Source of the DNA: Choristoneura fumiferana
Taxonomy: Eukaryota; Arthropoda; Insecta; Lepidoptera; Tortricidae
Assembly: GCF_025370935.1 (NCBI RefSeq)
Contig: NC_133472.1
Location: 25,205,233 to 25,269,232, forward strand
Direction of reading: 5' to 3'
DNA: 64,000 bases
Shown: positions 1 through 11,352 of the stretch, piece after piece
Position numbering within the stretch: the first letter of the stretch is position 1
Layout: every line of letters starts with the position of its first letter
The notes under the pieces: generated by a model
Databases searched by the model: none
What the model was told of the DNA's origin: nothing
The model's input: the letters and a program-made list of their open reading frames with translations, nothing else
Position numbers and translations under genes: made by a program

Positions 1-751
1 TTTAAGTTTCTAATTATAATTCTAGTTCGGGACTGGATTATAATAATGAATGCTCGTTACCATCGACGCAGAGTTTGCCTGTTTGTAAACTATGTAGAAT
101 TATTTACCTGGCTGTATGTATGTCCATTTCTTTGGTCCTCGCTGCAGCCTAACCGGCTGGACGGATTTTAACATATGAGGTGTCATTGGATTCGTCATAA
201 CTGTCGGACTACACTTATAATATTTCATTCAATATGGCGACCGCGAAAAAAAATATGGCGGAGGAATGAAAAAAATGTATTGTAACAATATGGATATCAA
301 ATGAAAGCGAATAAAAAGCCCATTCTTTATATATATGGTTTATAAGACTTTTAATGTACTGTTTTCACAGAAATATCAAAAAAGCATAAAATAAAACATT
401 AAAAAAAAACTGTTTGCCTTAAAAACTAAAAGGACGAAAATAAGTCTAGTCGTCTAGAACTCTGTTAAGTAGCTAATTTAAAGTTCAAAAGTCGGGACCC
501 ATTTAAAACGTGACAGCTCAAAAATTCTTAATAGCTTATCATGAAATATATCTAAATATTATTAGTTTGAGTGTTAATCCAGAGAGATTTTGTTTATACG
601 TATGTGTTTACGATACTACAGATTACGTTATACCGAAGTATAACAAATAATGATCAAGTTATGGACATAGTAAGAAGTAAGTAAATAGTAAAAATTATAT
701 GAGGACGCTACCTTCTTTCAAACACGCCTTAAAACATATTCTGAAGTAACA
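1..751. other. AT-rich stretch, no gene seen
   Basis: No ORF or exon with convincing coding character. Around 110-250 there is text resembling dispersed lepidopteran repeats (a TATGTATGTCC word followed by a CTGGACGGATTTTAA word), but I cannot set borders. Confidence 0.4.
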
Positions 752-850
752 TCCCCTTCGCCTTCGCCTTTGTACATCTTATTATCCTGTGTTCTGTTAT
801 TTTCATGTGTTTTTATGTACAATAAAGAGTTATACAATACAATACAATAC
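752..850 (+). mobile_element. 3' tail of a non-LTR retrotransposon
   Basis: A TTCGCCTTTGTACATC word is followed about 60 bases later by TGTACAATAAAGAG and a run of ACAATAC repeats. The same arrangement occurs at 50970-51090, ending there in CATA repeats, and in part at 8722-8825. Shared 3' ends running into short tandem repeats are what 5'-truncated non-LTR insertions leave. The clade is not determined. Confidence 0.6.
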
Positions 851-1560
851 AAGAATTTAAGTACAACAACAAACGATCCTACCTATAGTAGTTCAAACAT
901 TATTAAAATTTGATGAATTAATGATCTGCAAAATTTATTTACTTAATTAGATTGTACTCGTAATGTAACGTAGTTAAAAGTGAAGCTTTAGTAATAAGAT
1001 TAGCCACGTTTATTTATTACAGGATTTAAGGCAAAAGTGATTGTAATTTTTAACAGACTTCAAAAAAGGAGTTGCAATTTTTATTATGTTTGTTACCTAA
1101 GAACTCCGTCATTTATGAACCAATTTAAAAAATGTTTTTTTCGTTCGTGAATGCTTCCAATTAGGTCCCATAAGCACCAAATCAGGATCTGATGATTGGA
1201 TATTGGATCCTAAGGAAATCGAGGAAACTCTTAAAATATGGTAGGAACGCCTATGGTAATTTCGATATATATATAGGAGTAACTCGTGCATTTGCTCTTG
1301 AAAATCATCATTTGGTGAAGTGGAACTGATGATGAAGCCAAATTTGACCAATGGAACGACTACTCAATAACAAGTACTTCACGGATTGAATTTCAATTAC
1401 TTTAACGCAGTTGCTGAGCAATTTAAGCTCATCGTAATTCATAATGGTGAAATGGAACGGGTGATGAAGCACCATTACTCCTCAATAATGAACGTCTCTT
1501 CATCGGAAAAAGCAATTTTTCACTAAAAAGCGTGAAAAAAAATTATAACAAAAAATAGAA
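851..1560. other. AT-rich stretch, no gene seen
   Basis: Only a weak minus-strand ORF of 80 codons at 1109-1351, without recognisable motifs or splice context. Nothing else supported. Confidence 0.4.
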
Positions 1561-1749
1561 CCGACTACAAAAAACCATGAAAATAATTTTCTACCAGTCT
1601 AAATCGGTACCTCAGCACGAGCCAGCAGGAGTGATTGAAGCCCAATATACGTATAGTGTAGGTGAGTAGACGATTATAGGTCCACTCCTGCTGGCTCGTT
1701 TGAGCACCGATTTCAGACTGGTATAGTTTTGATGGTTTAATGTAGTCGC
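1561..1749. repeat. Palindromic element (MITE-like)
   Basis: Terminal inverted repeats: a CGACTAC...AAACCAT word on the left matches the reverse complement of ATGGTTTAATGTAGTCG on the right. The inner arms 1593-1633 and 1683-1722 pair nearly perfectly around GAGCCAGCAGGAGTG. There is no coding capacity, so this is probably a non-autonomous foldback or MITE. Confidence 0.7.
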
Positions 1750-2500
1750 TATTTTTGTTATATATTTTTAGTCCGTGGTTTTAATGATACAGGTTCACGA
1801 TTTTCAGAACCGGCTTTAGAACTGAGTTAGTACACTTTTAGATTAAGGTTTTTTATCGTTTCATTGATTTTTTCGTTAAGTCTGTATTAATATTGTTCAC
1901 GTCTAAATCGTTTAGCCGACATGTTTCGGGCTTTAGCCCTGATACAACGCTGTTCAACACGCGCATTTTCTGACACCGGAACTACCGGCTCATTACAACT
2001 GATGTTAGTACATCGCTCTTATTAGATTAGCACGTTTTTTCGGCGGTTGAAATTCCGCTAAACTTCGATAAGACGTGATATTCATTATACTAATATGGTG
2101 ACACTATGTTCAAGTCTGTATTAACTTTAGAATTACTGACAGGCCAAAAATACGCTGAAGTGATTCTATCTAACTGGATCTGAGGAAGAAGGAAAAGCTT
2201 ACTACTGGAAGTTGATCACCAGGCGTTGTAATAAATAGAGAAAATTTCAGAGAACGTCAAGACCCACAATCAACTGTAGTGCCAACGGAAGTAAGATGTG
2301 AGAATACAAACTCTTGAATTGTTTTGTTCTAAAGCCTACTACTTTATTTATATGCCAAGAAGTCTCTCATCTATTACATTATAGTCATATAATATGGGAT
2401 TCATCAAAAGCAGAGTGTAGATGTTAGTTCTTAAAAAGCTTTAGCAACGAGCATACAATTCCCTTGGCGTTGCAAGCGTCTATAGGATACGGTAACTGCT
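1750..2500. other. Non-genic stretch with a repeat word
   Basis: No gene seen. Around 1907-1990 a GCCGACATGTTTCGGGC word with a CAACACGCGCA word resembles the interior of the terminal-inverted-repeat element at 19296-19469, so this may be a degraded relative. Confidence 0.4.
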
Positions 2501-2707
2501 TGCCATCAGTGCCCTTAGTGTAAGTTTTCGGTTACAAAATACGTCTCGATCGCGTTCGCGTTAAAATCTCAATTTGTATGCAAACACGAACAGCGCCTCT
2601 AGCGGAACGTTTGCGATGTTCGTGTTTCCATACAAATTGAGATTTTAACGCGAACGCGATCGAGACGTATTTTGTAACCGAAAACTTACACTAAGGGCAC
2701 TGGCAGA
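2501..2707. repeat. Near-perfect palindromic MITE with CpG-rich arms
   Basis: Arms of about 90 bp (2501-2592 and 2617-2706) are almost exact reverse complements. They contain GATCGCGTTCGCGTTAAAA, and the outer ends read GTGCCCTTAGTG and CACTAAGGGCAC. The loop is about 24 bp. No ORF. Confidence 0.85.
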
Positions 2708-2886
2708 CCATACGTTTGTTTGCCACCGGCGCGGTATAAAAAAATCTTTAAAAATTATGGATAAATATATTTTTGGTACAAGGACAGAGTTGGTTGTTGT
2801 GTTGTTGTGCTTTGCCGTTTTTTAATATCAAGAATGACAGGATAACGGCCAGTATTAAATTAGCTAAATAATACTTCTATTACCGG

Positions 2887-3227
2887 GTGTGGCCTGTAAT
2901 ATGAGCAAATAATTAAAACATAGATCGTACTCGTCAAACTGAACAATATTAGTTCAGCGACTTTTTTAAATAATGGAGTCTTTAGATTTTCCGTTTTTCA
3001 TACAAATTAAATAGTGCTATCAATGTACGCCATCCTAGAACCCAACTGATGTCGCCTGTCACGCTACGAATATCAAGCATTTTGCTTTACATTTCTTCTT
3101 CGAATAAACTTTAAAGTGTAATAAAAATTAAAAAACTAATTATTTTTAAAAGTCGCTAAACTTGTTGTTCAGTTTGACGAGTATGATCTGTGTTTCAATT
3201 ATTTGCTCATATTACATGCCACACCAC
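2887..3227. repeat. Foldback element with ~80-bp inverted ends
   Basis: The left end (2887-2970) and the reverse complement of the right end (3145-3227) share a TGTAATATGAGCAAATAATT word followed by CTCGTCAAACTGAACAA and AGCGACTTTT. The 170-bp interior shows no coding sequence. Confidence 0.75.
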
Positions 3228-3665
3228 ATATTGATGTTCGTTCAGCCGTAAAAGAGAAATTAATCTCTCGATTTATTATTTACCAGAAGTTAAATTGTTT
3301 GGTATTTCGGCTGAAACCTGTTACTTTTCTGTGTATTTTAAATATCAAAAGCTTAAACACTGATGTTAAAAAGTTACCAGAGTTAGCGAGAAATAGGAAG
3401 TTTTCGAACTGCTAAGAAAATATACTTCGGCGAAACGGTGATTAGTTAAAAGATTTAAGAATACCTATGTGTAATATATACATATATAAGTACACGTACG
3501 AGGTACAGTTTATTAACGAATTCCTTCATGGAATCCAAATAAAGTCATTTATAAAAACTTAATTCTAGTGTGAAAGAATTAAAGACTGGACTATTATTAG
3601 AATGCTTTATATTTTAGAGATTTTTATTAATAATTTATAGCTATCCGTACCTACTAATATCGATA

Positions 3666-3858
3666 TCCATCCGTACTAATATTATAAATGCGAAAGTAAC
3701 TCTGTCTGTCTGTTATCTCTTCACGCTTAAACCGCCAAATCGATTTAGATGAATTTTAGTGTTTTTTTTCTGTGGTAACTTTTTAATATTATATATCCCA
3801 CGAAATAGTGATAATTGAATTCTTCGCTAATAGGGTCGCGAGCTGTTGTCTGCTAGTG
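3666..3858 (-). mobile_element. Lep1/Helitron-like non-autonomous element
   Basis: Read on the minus strand, the element ends with ACTTTCGCATTTATAATATTAG and carries the ATCTAAATCGATTTGGCGG region typical of the abundant lepidopteran repeat. Its CTAG-GGGCAACAGCTCGCGAC-like start is degraded near 3840-3858. Related copies lie at 7736, 12293, 25711, 30645, 34616 and 45660. Confidence 0.6.
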
Positions 3859-4940
3859 CTACAAAAATAATAGTAAAAGATTTTATTGTTATAAAACCTG
3901 TTTTTTCGGTGTTTTTACTAGATCTGAATTTGATGGTTATTGGAGAGTACGGGACCCTTCGTTAAGGAATCCGACCATATTTACATTATTAGACTTATTT
4001 ATGATAAAAAAACTATTTTTTTTTGTTTATTCTGGATGTAATTAAATAATATTGTAGATCTGCTTTGAAAAAATTATACCTAAACAGTTTAGTTTCTAGT
4101 CAAATTATTTTCAACAGTGTTTTTTCCGAACCGGTGCTACATTTATCGACATTCTTAAGTGCTTGTTACAGCTTAATGAATTCAATAAAGATATTTTGAC
4201 TCCGATTTTGACAATAAAATTGTAGTAGACTTCTAGGTCTTGATTATGGTGATTTAATTTCCTAATGTTGAAAACGTCACATAGTAAAAAGTGTTCAATT
4301 TAAAATCTTATCTTACCCCGGAAGAATATAAACAATAATATTTTCTCTATTAGAATAACTATTTCCATCCGCGGGGAAATTATGGGGGTTGACCTATTAT
4401 CATTCTTATCAAGCTATGAATTTCAATACTCATATTTAAAAAAAATATCCTTTCTAATTCTCAGCGTAAAGTTGTTTAACGTTCTATTAGCGATAAATAA
4501 AGTCTACTCGTATGGTCACTTGCTGGAAAATATAAATCTAGATAATTAAGGTAAAAAAGTTAAACTAGGTTTAAAGACAAAATCCACTTTTTGTACTGGC
4601 CATTAATAGTTATTATATTTATACCCTTCGAATTAATATAAACTTAAAAAAATAAACAACAATTTACAATTATAATTCAAGAATGGTCTAACTAATCCTG
4701 ATTTTTTTAATAATTATTACTTAGTTTTATTTATTTTTTGGTAATCATAAATGGTACAGGTACTAGAATTTCATTGTTTTTAATATCTGTGGAAACTTTT
4801 TTGACATAACAAGCAAACATAACTATTCTAAATTCTTAACCCTCAAAATCGTAAAAAAACACATTTCTTCTTAAACTTATCAACTCGTTTAAAACATCCA
4901 CAGACCAGTCAAACTCAAAAGCAATCACGACAAAAATCTA
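3859..4940. other. AT-rich stretch, no gene seen
   Basis: Very AT-rich with no ORF of note and no clear repeat borders. Confidence 0.4.
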
Positions 4941-4945
4941 CTTAC

Positions 4946-5160
4946 AGAAATCCAGTGGCAAACTATTCACGTGTACTTAAGGTGGCGATCAGCACATGTT
5001 CTTGGGCGCTGCAAGTGTTGAATGCGCTTGGGCGGGCGGCGAGCGAGCTTATAAGCTCTCCATAGAGCTTCGAGCGGGGAGAGGCGGCGTGGGTGCCGTG
5101 ACGCTGGGCGGTATACTGTAGGTATCTGCCGAGGTGCGTGACACGCAGTCATTTGTTTAT
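4946..5160 (-). other. Candidate first (5'UTR) exon and promoter on minus strand
   Basis: A GC-rich island in AT-rich surroundings. On the minus strand it ends in a strong splice donor (GTAAGTA, with the GT at 4945-4944). A 61-codon ORF inside (4967-5152) stops 20 bases before the donor, so if this is an exon it is untranslated or carries an upstream ORF. No protein family is recognised. It would be the first exon of a gene running left, out of the window. An island of repeat origin is also possible. Confidence 0.25.
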
Positions 5161-5481
5161 CGCGGTTTATTATTTGTATGCGAAAGAATTGTGGTCAATA
5201 AGTTTTGTATGTAAACACTTATCAGGTGATTCGCTTGCTCGTTTTTCCCCTCTTATAAAAAAAGAGTTTAAAATCAGAAATAGTGGAAGTGGCAATACGA
5301 TGCTTTAAAAATTATAAGACATAAACTCATAAAATAAACTAATATAAATTTCATATAAGGCTCTCGGTAGGGAACTTTTATAAAGAGTGAAATTAACTAA
5401 CTTATTTATTTGTCAATAAAAAATACAGCATTACAGTAATAAAACCAGTGCGCTTACAGCTCAAATACATACAAAAACACA

Positions 5482-5665
5482 CAAAAAACCGGCCAAGAGC
5501 GTGTCGGATAGAGTTTTGGTAACAAAAAAGTAAATTTCCATACAAACCAATTGGGACATTTTGGAAGACTATGTTATTTAGACTCAGTATCGTTCACTCT
5601 ACATACCTGCAAATTTCTATCCAAATCGGAGTCGCAAATCAAATGTACAAACTTTTTTATAAATG
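5482..5665 (+). repeat. Dispersed lepidopteran repeat (AAAACCGGCC type), partial
   Basis: Starts with AAAAAACCGGCCAAGAGCG, the same opening as the repeats at 18339 and 29084. Followed by TTTCCATACAAACC and TGGGACATTTTGG text without an ORF. Only the first part is present. Confidence 0.6.
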
Positions 5666-5777
5666 ATCACCTATTGCTCGCAGGACTGATGACCGATGGA
5701 GTCAAAAGGTTCTCGAATAACGCCCGCAGACCGGAGACGAGCTGTCGGTAGGCCTCCAACAAGATGGAGCGACGACC

Positions 5778-5898
5778 AGAAGCCGTATCGCTGACGTTTC
5801 TGACGATCGCGATCGCAATCAAATGACAGATTTCGCATAAAAAAACTGTCATTTGATTGCTATCGCGAGCGTTAGAAACGATAGGCAATACGGCCTCT
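5778..5898. repeat. Palindromic MITE-like element
   Basis: Arms of about 50 bp pair around CAATCAAATGACAG / CTGTCATTTGATTG, with CGATCGCGATCG-rich stems and a 16-bp AT loop. The outer ends read AGAAGCCGTAT and ATACGGCCTCT. Confidence 0.75.
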
Positions 5899-6019
5899 GG
5901 TTAAGAGAATTTCTGTGCTATAGGTACTTTTCGTATAATATTAGGACAACGAAACCCAAAATTCAACCGCCCAAATCTTGAAAAGCCTACAGCTATCTCT
6001 ATATAAGTTACGGACGTCG

Positions 6020-6247
6020 TTGCGGAAGGCATGGGGGGGACGGCTGCGAGCGCTTATGTCACGAGCGATAAAGACAGCAATATCCCAAACAAATACCTAG
6101 CGCGGCTGCGCAGCGGCAGGGAAACTTCTCTTAAGATCGAAGAATCGCGGTGGATGCGGAAAGCACAAGACCATTCTGAGTGGAGAGCCTTGGGGGAGGC
6201 TTATGTCCAGCAGTAGACGTCTTTCAGCTGACATGATGATGATGATA
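6020..6247 (+). mobile_element. RTE-type retrotransposon 3' fragment
   Basis: The plus-strand frame ends RKAQDHSEWRALGEAYVQQ followed by a stop, then a (ATGATG)n tail at 6232-6247. This W-x-R-x-A-x-D-R-x-x-W-R ending plus the ATG tail matches the C-terminus and 3' end of RTE-type ORFs. It is truncated at the 5' side and carries no RT core. Confidence 0.65.
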
Positions 6248-6974
6248 AAAAATTGAGATTATCGACCAAATTTTATAAGATCCAATTATCCAATTAAATT
6301 GGTACCAGCTTTATCTGTTAAAAAGTTATTTCAATTAAAATTTTATGGCCCACGTTACTTTCCTTATACTAACATTCATTGAATCATCAATCTGACACTA
6401 AAATAGATGTTATAATTAAAGGCATTGGTAGAATATTCGCCAGTTCTAAAGTTTATTTAGTCCCATATTCCCGCCCTACGCTCGCAGGCCAGTCGCGGCT
6501 CAGATTTACGGTTAGACAGAGACGACTATGTTATGTCTATGTCGTGCTGTCTCTGTCGTCTCATTCACGCCTTAAACTCTAATATAAATCTTTGAACAGT
6601 TTTTCACAAACTTTGTTGAAGTTTTGTAGTGATGTTAAAAATGTATGATTTTATGAATACAAAATATCACTAGTAGTATTCAGAATGTTTCAGTTAGTGA
6701 CTGGGTAAGTTCAACTGTGTACAATCGATTGACAAGAGCTGGCATGAATGAAATGAACGAGTGAATGATAATGTCTATAATGCACCACAAAGTTACTGAG
6801 TAGCAGATTGATTCAATTAAGTTAAAATCGTGTTAAAAATTTCCCGAAGAGATGTTCAAAGAGTAGCTTGTCCGAAGCTATGTCATCTTGAATGAAAATT
6901 TACGGTAAAATCTTAGTGAGGATGTTAATTTGGACTTGCTCATTCACTACTATGGGTCTTATTATGTAAGTTTG
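6248..6974. other. Non-genic stretch with a half MITE
   Basis: No gene seen. At 6732-6780 one end of the palindromic element found complete at 52609-52751 (ACAAGAGCTGGCATGAATG) is present without its partner end. A short stem made of AGACAGAGACGAC and its complement lies at about 6513-6562. Confidence 0.45.
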
Positions 6975-7150
6975 ACGTCAATGTCTATCTGTCTGTCTGT
7001 CTTTGGCATGGTAGCTCTCAAACGGAGGGTCATATTTCGATGCAGGTTTTATTTATGTGAAAGCGAGTTTCGTTGCGGTGATTCTTAACTAAATGTCATT
7101 AAAATCAGTCCAGCCGTTTTTTGAGATATTGAACTTTGAAATTTCAGTCA
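6975..7150 (-). repeat. Dispersed repeat, inverted copy of 8455-8685
   Basis: The reverse complement reads TTCAAAGTTCAATATCTCAA followed by AACGGCTGGACTGATTTTAATG and ends in GACAGACAGACAG. This is the order seen on the plus strand at 8455-8685. Confidence 0.6.
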
Positions 7151-7735
7151 TTGGTTTAAGTTTATAAGGTTATTTTGAAGTCGGTTAATAATGAAGAACA
7201 GTAAAAAAAATCCCACAAAAGTTAATTTTAAACGCTCTTTGGACTTGACTTTAGCTTCTATTTAGCTCCATACCTGTGGTCATGAAAATGTAGCTCAATA
7301 CAGCGTCATATCGTGTTAATAACTACAATCAGTTGATTGGGTTGTTGGCTCAGGTTTATTAGCCCGCAGCAGGATTTAATCACAGTACAGCCTTTATGAG
7401 CTATGATAACGTATCGTATGCACTTTGTTTACTGGACGACTGTTTAGGAAGCGTGGACCAGAAATTATCTTAGATTTTTAGAGAAAATTAAGATCTGGTA
7501 CACCTTGAAGAGGTAAAAAAATCGAACTTCTGAGGCAACGCTATCAAAGGATACAGTCATTAAAAGTTGTGTATGTACCTACAACTTGCCTTAACCGAAA
7601 AACCTTTAAGGTATTTCCGGTTGTCCTAGAAACTTGAAATTTAGCATGACGGTAGTTCTTATAGCACACAAGATAAGAAAAGTCTGAAAATCTTAATTTT
7701 GTATGTATGTCTGTCTATGTCAGTAAATATCTAAA
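7151..7735. other. Non-genic stretch, no gene seen
   Basis: Nothing recognisable beyond a short GTATGTATGTCTGTCTATGTC microsatellite-like word at about 7701. Confidence 0.4.
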
Positions 7736-7938
7736 ACTAGCAGTTACCGCGACTTCGTCCGTATGGAGTTCGGTTATCGCTATCCCGCGGGAACTATTAT
7801 GTAATTTATCGGGATAAAAACCATCCTATGTCCTTACCCGGGACTCAAACTTATCGAAGTCAGTTCACTGATTTAGACGTGATGAAGTAACAAACAAACA
7901 GACTTACGAACTTTCGCATTTATAATATTAGCGGGATG
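7736..7938 (+). mobile_element. Lep1/Helitron-like non-autonomous element
   Basis: Begins ACTAGCAGTTACCGCGACTTC, continues TATCCCGCGGGAAC and GGGATAAAAACCATCCTATG, and ends ACTTTCGCATTTATAATATTAGCGGGAT. The start, body and end match the order of the copy at 12293-12528. Confidence 0.75.
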
Positions 7939-8354
7939 GGATGATGATAAAATGAATTAAAATAAAATACGAGTAAAATAAGTAAATAAATGATACCCCT
8001 TTCCAACCTGTCGAGTTTGAAAAGGACAACGATAATAGACCTTGAGAAACTCATGACAATAAGGTTCAAATTTAATTATAGTTATCCCTCACGATCGTAA
8101 CATTGGCTATTTGTATGGAACTCTCGGTGCGCGCATTTGAGTCTCACTTAGCTGTTTTTTTTTTCTACAAAGGCAATGATCGCAGCCACTTCATACTGCA
8201 TGTTATCGCATATATTATTATCATCAGATTAAGTACTTGTTGTCGGATTCATGAGGCAACCACTCATCGCCACGAAAACAATTTACGCAATCAAAATAGG
8301 GTTCTAATAGATATTATAATCCATTAGAGGAAGCTTATTTCCATTAGGGCATTA

Positions 8355-8432
8355 AATTACTTTCTGCCAAGTTTCTTGCGGCGCGTTCTTCTTAGCAATG
8401 ATGGTATTTCCGAAAGCACTGTTAGTTGGAAA
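8355..8432 (+). mobile_element. Non-LTR retrotransposon tail fragment
   Basis: Shares CTTTCTGCCAAG(C/T)TTCTTGCGGCG and TTTCCGAAAG with the better preserved insertion at 31433-31694. Confidence 0.55.
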
Positions 8433-8454
8433 AAAGTTGGAAAGCCCCCGACTT

Positions 8455-8685
8455 TATCACTTCAAAGTTCAATATCTCAAAAACGGCTGAACAGATTTTG
8501 ATGAAATATGTCTAAGAACCATCGCTAGAAAACCTGCTTTCAAATAAAAAAAATCGCATTCAAACCGGTCCACCCGTTTAAGAGCTACGGTGCTATGGAC
8601 AGACAGACGGACTGACAGACAGACAGACACACATAGCGGTCAAAGTTATAACACCCCTCTTTTTGCGTCGGGGATTAAAAATAAA
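8455..8685 (+). repeat. Dispersed repeat with CAGA microsatellite
   Basis: Reads TTCAAAGTTCAATATCTCAA, then ACGGCTGAACAGATTTTGATG, then GACAGACAGACAGAC, and ends in CACCCCTCTTTTTGCGTCGG. A second, inverted copy lies at 6975-7150. No coding sequence. Confidence 0.65.
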
Positions 8686-8721
8686 GAAAAAAACACAATT
8701 GACAACCGTTCAGATACCTAC

Positions 8722-8825
8722 ACGTAGGTACAAAGGCGAACTTATGCCTGTAAAGGATCTCTAACGTTTCATCATTTTTTCATCGTTTGTCAATTGTGTA
8801 TGTTCCGTTATTTTTATACAATACA
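8722..8825. repeat. Rearranged retrotransposon tail
   Basis: 8722-8768 is the reverse complement of the AGAGATCCTTT...TTCGCCTTTGTAC part of the tail at 50985. It is followed on the plus strand by the GTTTGTCA(A/T)TGTG...ATACAATAC part. The two halves are in opposite orientation, suggesting an inverted junction inside one tail. Confidence 0.45.
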
Positions 8826-8831
8826 GTATAG

Positions 8832-8965
8832 GCTTGCGTTTGGCCACAATCACGCCTGATGGAAAGCGAGGATGAGGCCTACGATGGAGCACGCTTGCTT
8901 AGTAAATGCTCATTCACCCTGGACTTGAAAGCGGCCAAATTGTAGTGTTTAGGAAACACATAGGT
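8832..8965. repeat. Probable dispersed repeat
   Basis: Text such as GGCCACAATCACGCCTGATGG and CACGCTTGCTTAGTAAATG looks like a lepidopteran LINE remnant from memory. There is no second copy in this window to prove it. Confidence 0.35.
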
Positions 8966-10275
8966 ACAAGGTTTTATGAATAAAGAGAAAATTATTTTAA
9001 GTGTTTACTCATAGTTCTCCTGTAATACCGTTCCAATAAAACCTTTGTTTGATTAATACCCCTTGATTAAAGCCCCATGTTTGGAGCCTTTTGCTGATCC
9101 CATAGTCAAGGATAGAATATTAAAACAGGGTATCAAGTTGTCAGATACCGTGATTATCAAAGTGGGTTACAGGAAAGCCAAAAACGAGAACGTCGTCAGC
9201 AAATTATTTATAGAAACAAATCATCAACATAATCATCATTAATCGAAAGACGGCCACTGTTGATTAAAGGAGTCCTTCTTAGAACGTCACTTTGAACGAC
9301 AACTTACCACCTGCATTCACCATTTACCCGCAACTTTTGTCGTCTTTCCACAGTATCTGCCTCAAGAATCTATTCCTGGACTTCGTAAAAATTCCCGTGG
9401 AAATTTACATAAGCTACTTCGTAACTGTAAATTAAATTTATTCAATATTACATCAAACCTCCTTTATCAGATAAATCCGCACATGGCCCTTTATTTATTC
9501 GTTTCTGTGTATTCACACCAAAATTCATGTATCTACTCTGCAGTTTCCCGATTTGGAAATCTCCGTCCATTCTCTCGTCCATTGACAATTCTTTCCAGAC
9601 CACTCTATCCAAAATTCTTCGATACATTTTCGTGAACTCAAGCGGTTCTCCCCATTCGATTTGGTGGCTTGGGTGTTCGCTCATCGTCCACTGAGACATT
9701 ACCTGGTTTCCTGTCTTCCGCCTACAGCTCGCTGTCTCTCGCCGGTATCATTTTAAATAAATAACAGATACCCGACGTTCAGTTAGTGAGCCTGGTGGAG
9801 GCCGAAAAAGCTTGGTGTGACTCGTGTCCGGGAGCGGATACCCCTACCTTCAAACACATACAGAGGGCCTGGGACACCCCCCCGCCTTAATGCAACCTAT
9901 GCTTCCCTCCTGGAAAACTGTCCGGACGATTCAGAACGCGCCCGACTGCTGGCTGTTTCTGCTCTCTACTAAACGCCTTGCCGTCGAGGAACATCGGCAC
10001 TATTCTGGACCCAAATTCTTTGCGGATACCAATTTCCGTAAGACTTGGGGCCAGAATATGCATTCCTCACTTATGCGTTTGTAGCAAAAAGGTGGAGCAC
10101 CTGTGACGACATGGTCTTTCTTGTGTTAGGAGGGCCGGCCGTATGTTCCGTCATGGCACCATCAATGACTTAGTACGTCAGTTGCTTGCCACTGGTTCAG
10201 TACCTTCGGCTTTAAAGCCAGCCGACATGGCAAGGGATGATGGCAAGCCAGACGGCAGGTGACCCGGCGATGTGA
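8966..10275. other. Unresolved stretch with frame-shifting ORF fragments
   Basis: Two ORFs of 83 (minus, 9448-9699) and 86 codons (plus, 9824-10084) are present. From about 9800 the plus strand has higher GC and one frame then another looks protein-like, which suggests a decayed mobile-element ORF with shifts. I recognise no domain and assign no function. Confidence 0.3.
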
Positions 10276-10432
10276 CTTCCAGGTGGTAGGACCTTGCGCA
10301 AGGTCCGCCCGTATTGCTACAACTATCTTGCTTGCTAATCCTGCCGTGAAGCAGCAGTGCTTTCACTGTTGTGTTTCGGCATGGAGAGTAAGACAGCCGG
10401 TGAAATCTTATGCTCTAGGTTGGCAAACGTTA
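10276..10432 (+). mobile_element. Copy of poly(A) retro-element (AGGTGGTAGGACC family)
   Basis: Shares AGGTGGTAGGACCTTG, CCGTGAAGCAGCAGTGC, GTGTTTCGGC and AAGACAGCCGGTGAAAT with the TSD-flanked insertion at 29297-29575 (there in reverse). About 30 bases before CTCTAGGTTGGCAA are deleted, and the poly(A) half is missing. Confidence 0.75.
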
Positions 10433-11050
10433 TTCGCCGAAACATTAGTAAACCTTTTAGACGGGGTATTCTTTTTATAATTTTCATTGTTATAGTTAGC
10501 GTCGGCATCGCAGCAAAGTATGTAATCTGGCGCGCGGCAATGAATGGTTTAAAGAGCTTTACAGACTGCAATGCAGAATAATGAATAGATTTATTTTTCC
10601 CAGAATGGCAACATTGGTATAGATCGCTCGTTTTGGCTCGAAATTCGAACTTGTGATTTTATAATGCTTAATATACAAAATGTATACACCCAATGTCATA
10701 TTTTCTCAAGTTTTTCGCGATTCCCAAGGTCAAAGAATCGAATTGAAATAATGCGTTGTTTGGAAGAAACGTATCAAATAATGTTGTAGAGCGCCGTCCT
10801 GCTGTCTCGTTTTTTTCTCCGTTCTGGCGTTTCACTTTTATATTATAGATTAAGATATCTTAGGTTAGTTCTTTTTTATGTATGTAAACTCATAATTGTA
10901 CAAAATTATGTAAATTAATGTATTATTATTAAAACAATAAAACCTTAAAACATTATATTTTTTCGAGCAGTTTAATCAATATCGGGCTTCGTGACATATA
11001 CATATATTCATATTTCTACTCAATATTCTGCAGCGTGTAACGATAACGCT
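10433..11050. other. Non-genic stretch, no gene seen
   Basis: Overlapping short ORFs on both strands (10335-10581) lie over the end of the preceding repeat and look like chance frames. The rest is AT-rich. Confidence 0.35.
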
Positions 11051-11352
11051 ATCATCATCCCAGCCTATATACGTCCCACTGCAGGGCACAGGCCTCCCCT
11101 CAGAATGAGAGGGCTTGGGCCATAGTTCCCACGCAGGCCAGTGCGGATTGGGAACTTCACACACACCATTGAATTGCTTCGCAGGTTTGTGCAGGTTTCC
11201 TCACGATGTTTTCCTTCACCGCAAAGCTCGTGGTAAATTTCAAATGTAACTCCGCACATGAATTTCGAAAAACTCAGAGGTGCGAGCCGGGGTTTGAACC
11301 CACGACCCTCTGCTTGAGAGGCGATGGGTCAAACCACTAGGCCACCACGGCT
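11051..11352 (-). mobile_element. tRNA-derived SINE
   Basis: Read on the minus strand it starts AGCCGTGGTGGCCTAGTGG (A-box-like, 11334-11352), has the B-box-like GGTTCAAACC (11291-11300), a body with a GCAGGTTTGTGCAGGTTTCC word, and ends in GGGATGATGATAG. This is a pol III promoter head plus a short repeat tail. The same body lies in the opposite orientation at 29245-29660. Confidence 0.85.

Noticed and set aside
11051..11352. True tRNA gene
   Set aside because: A- and B-boxes are present but the stems do not form a cloverleaf and a SINE body and tail follow.
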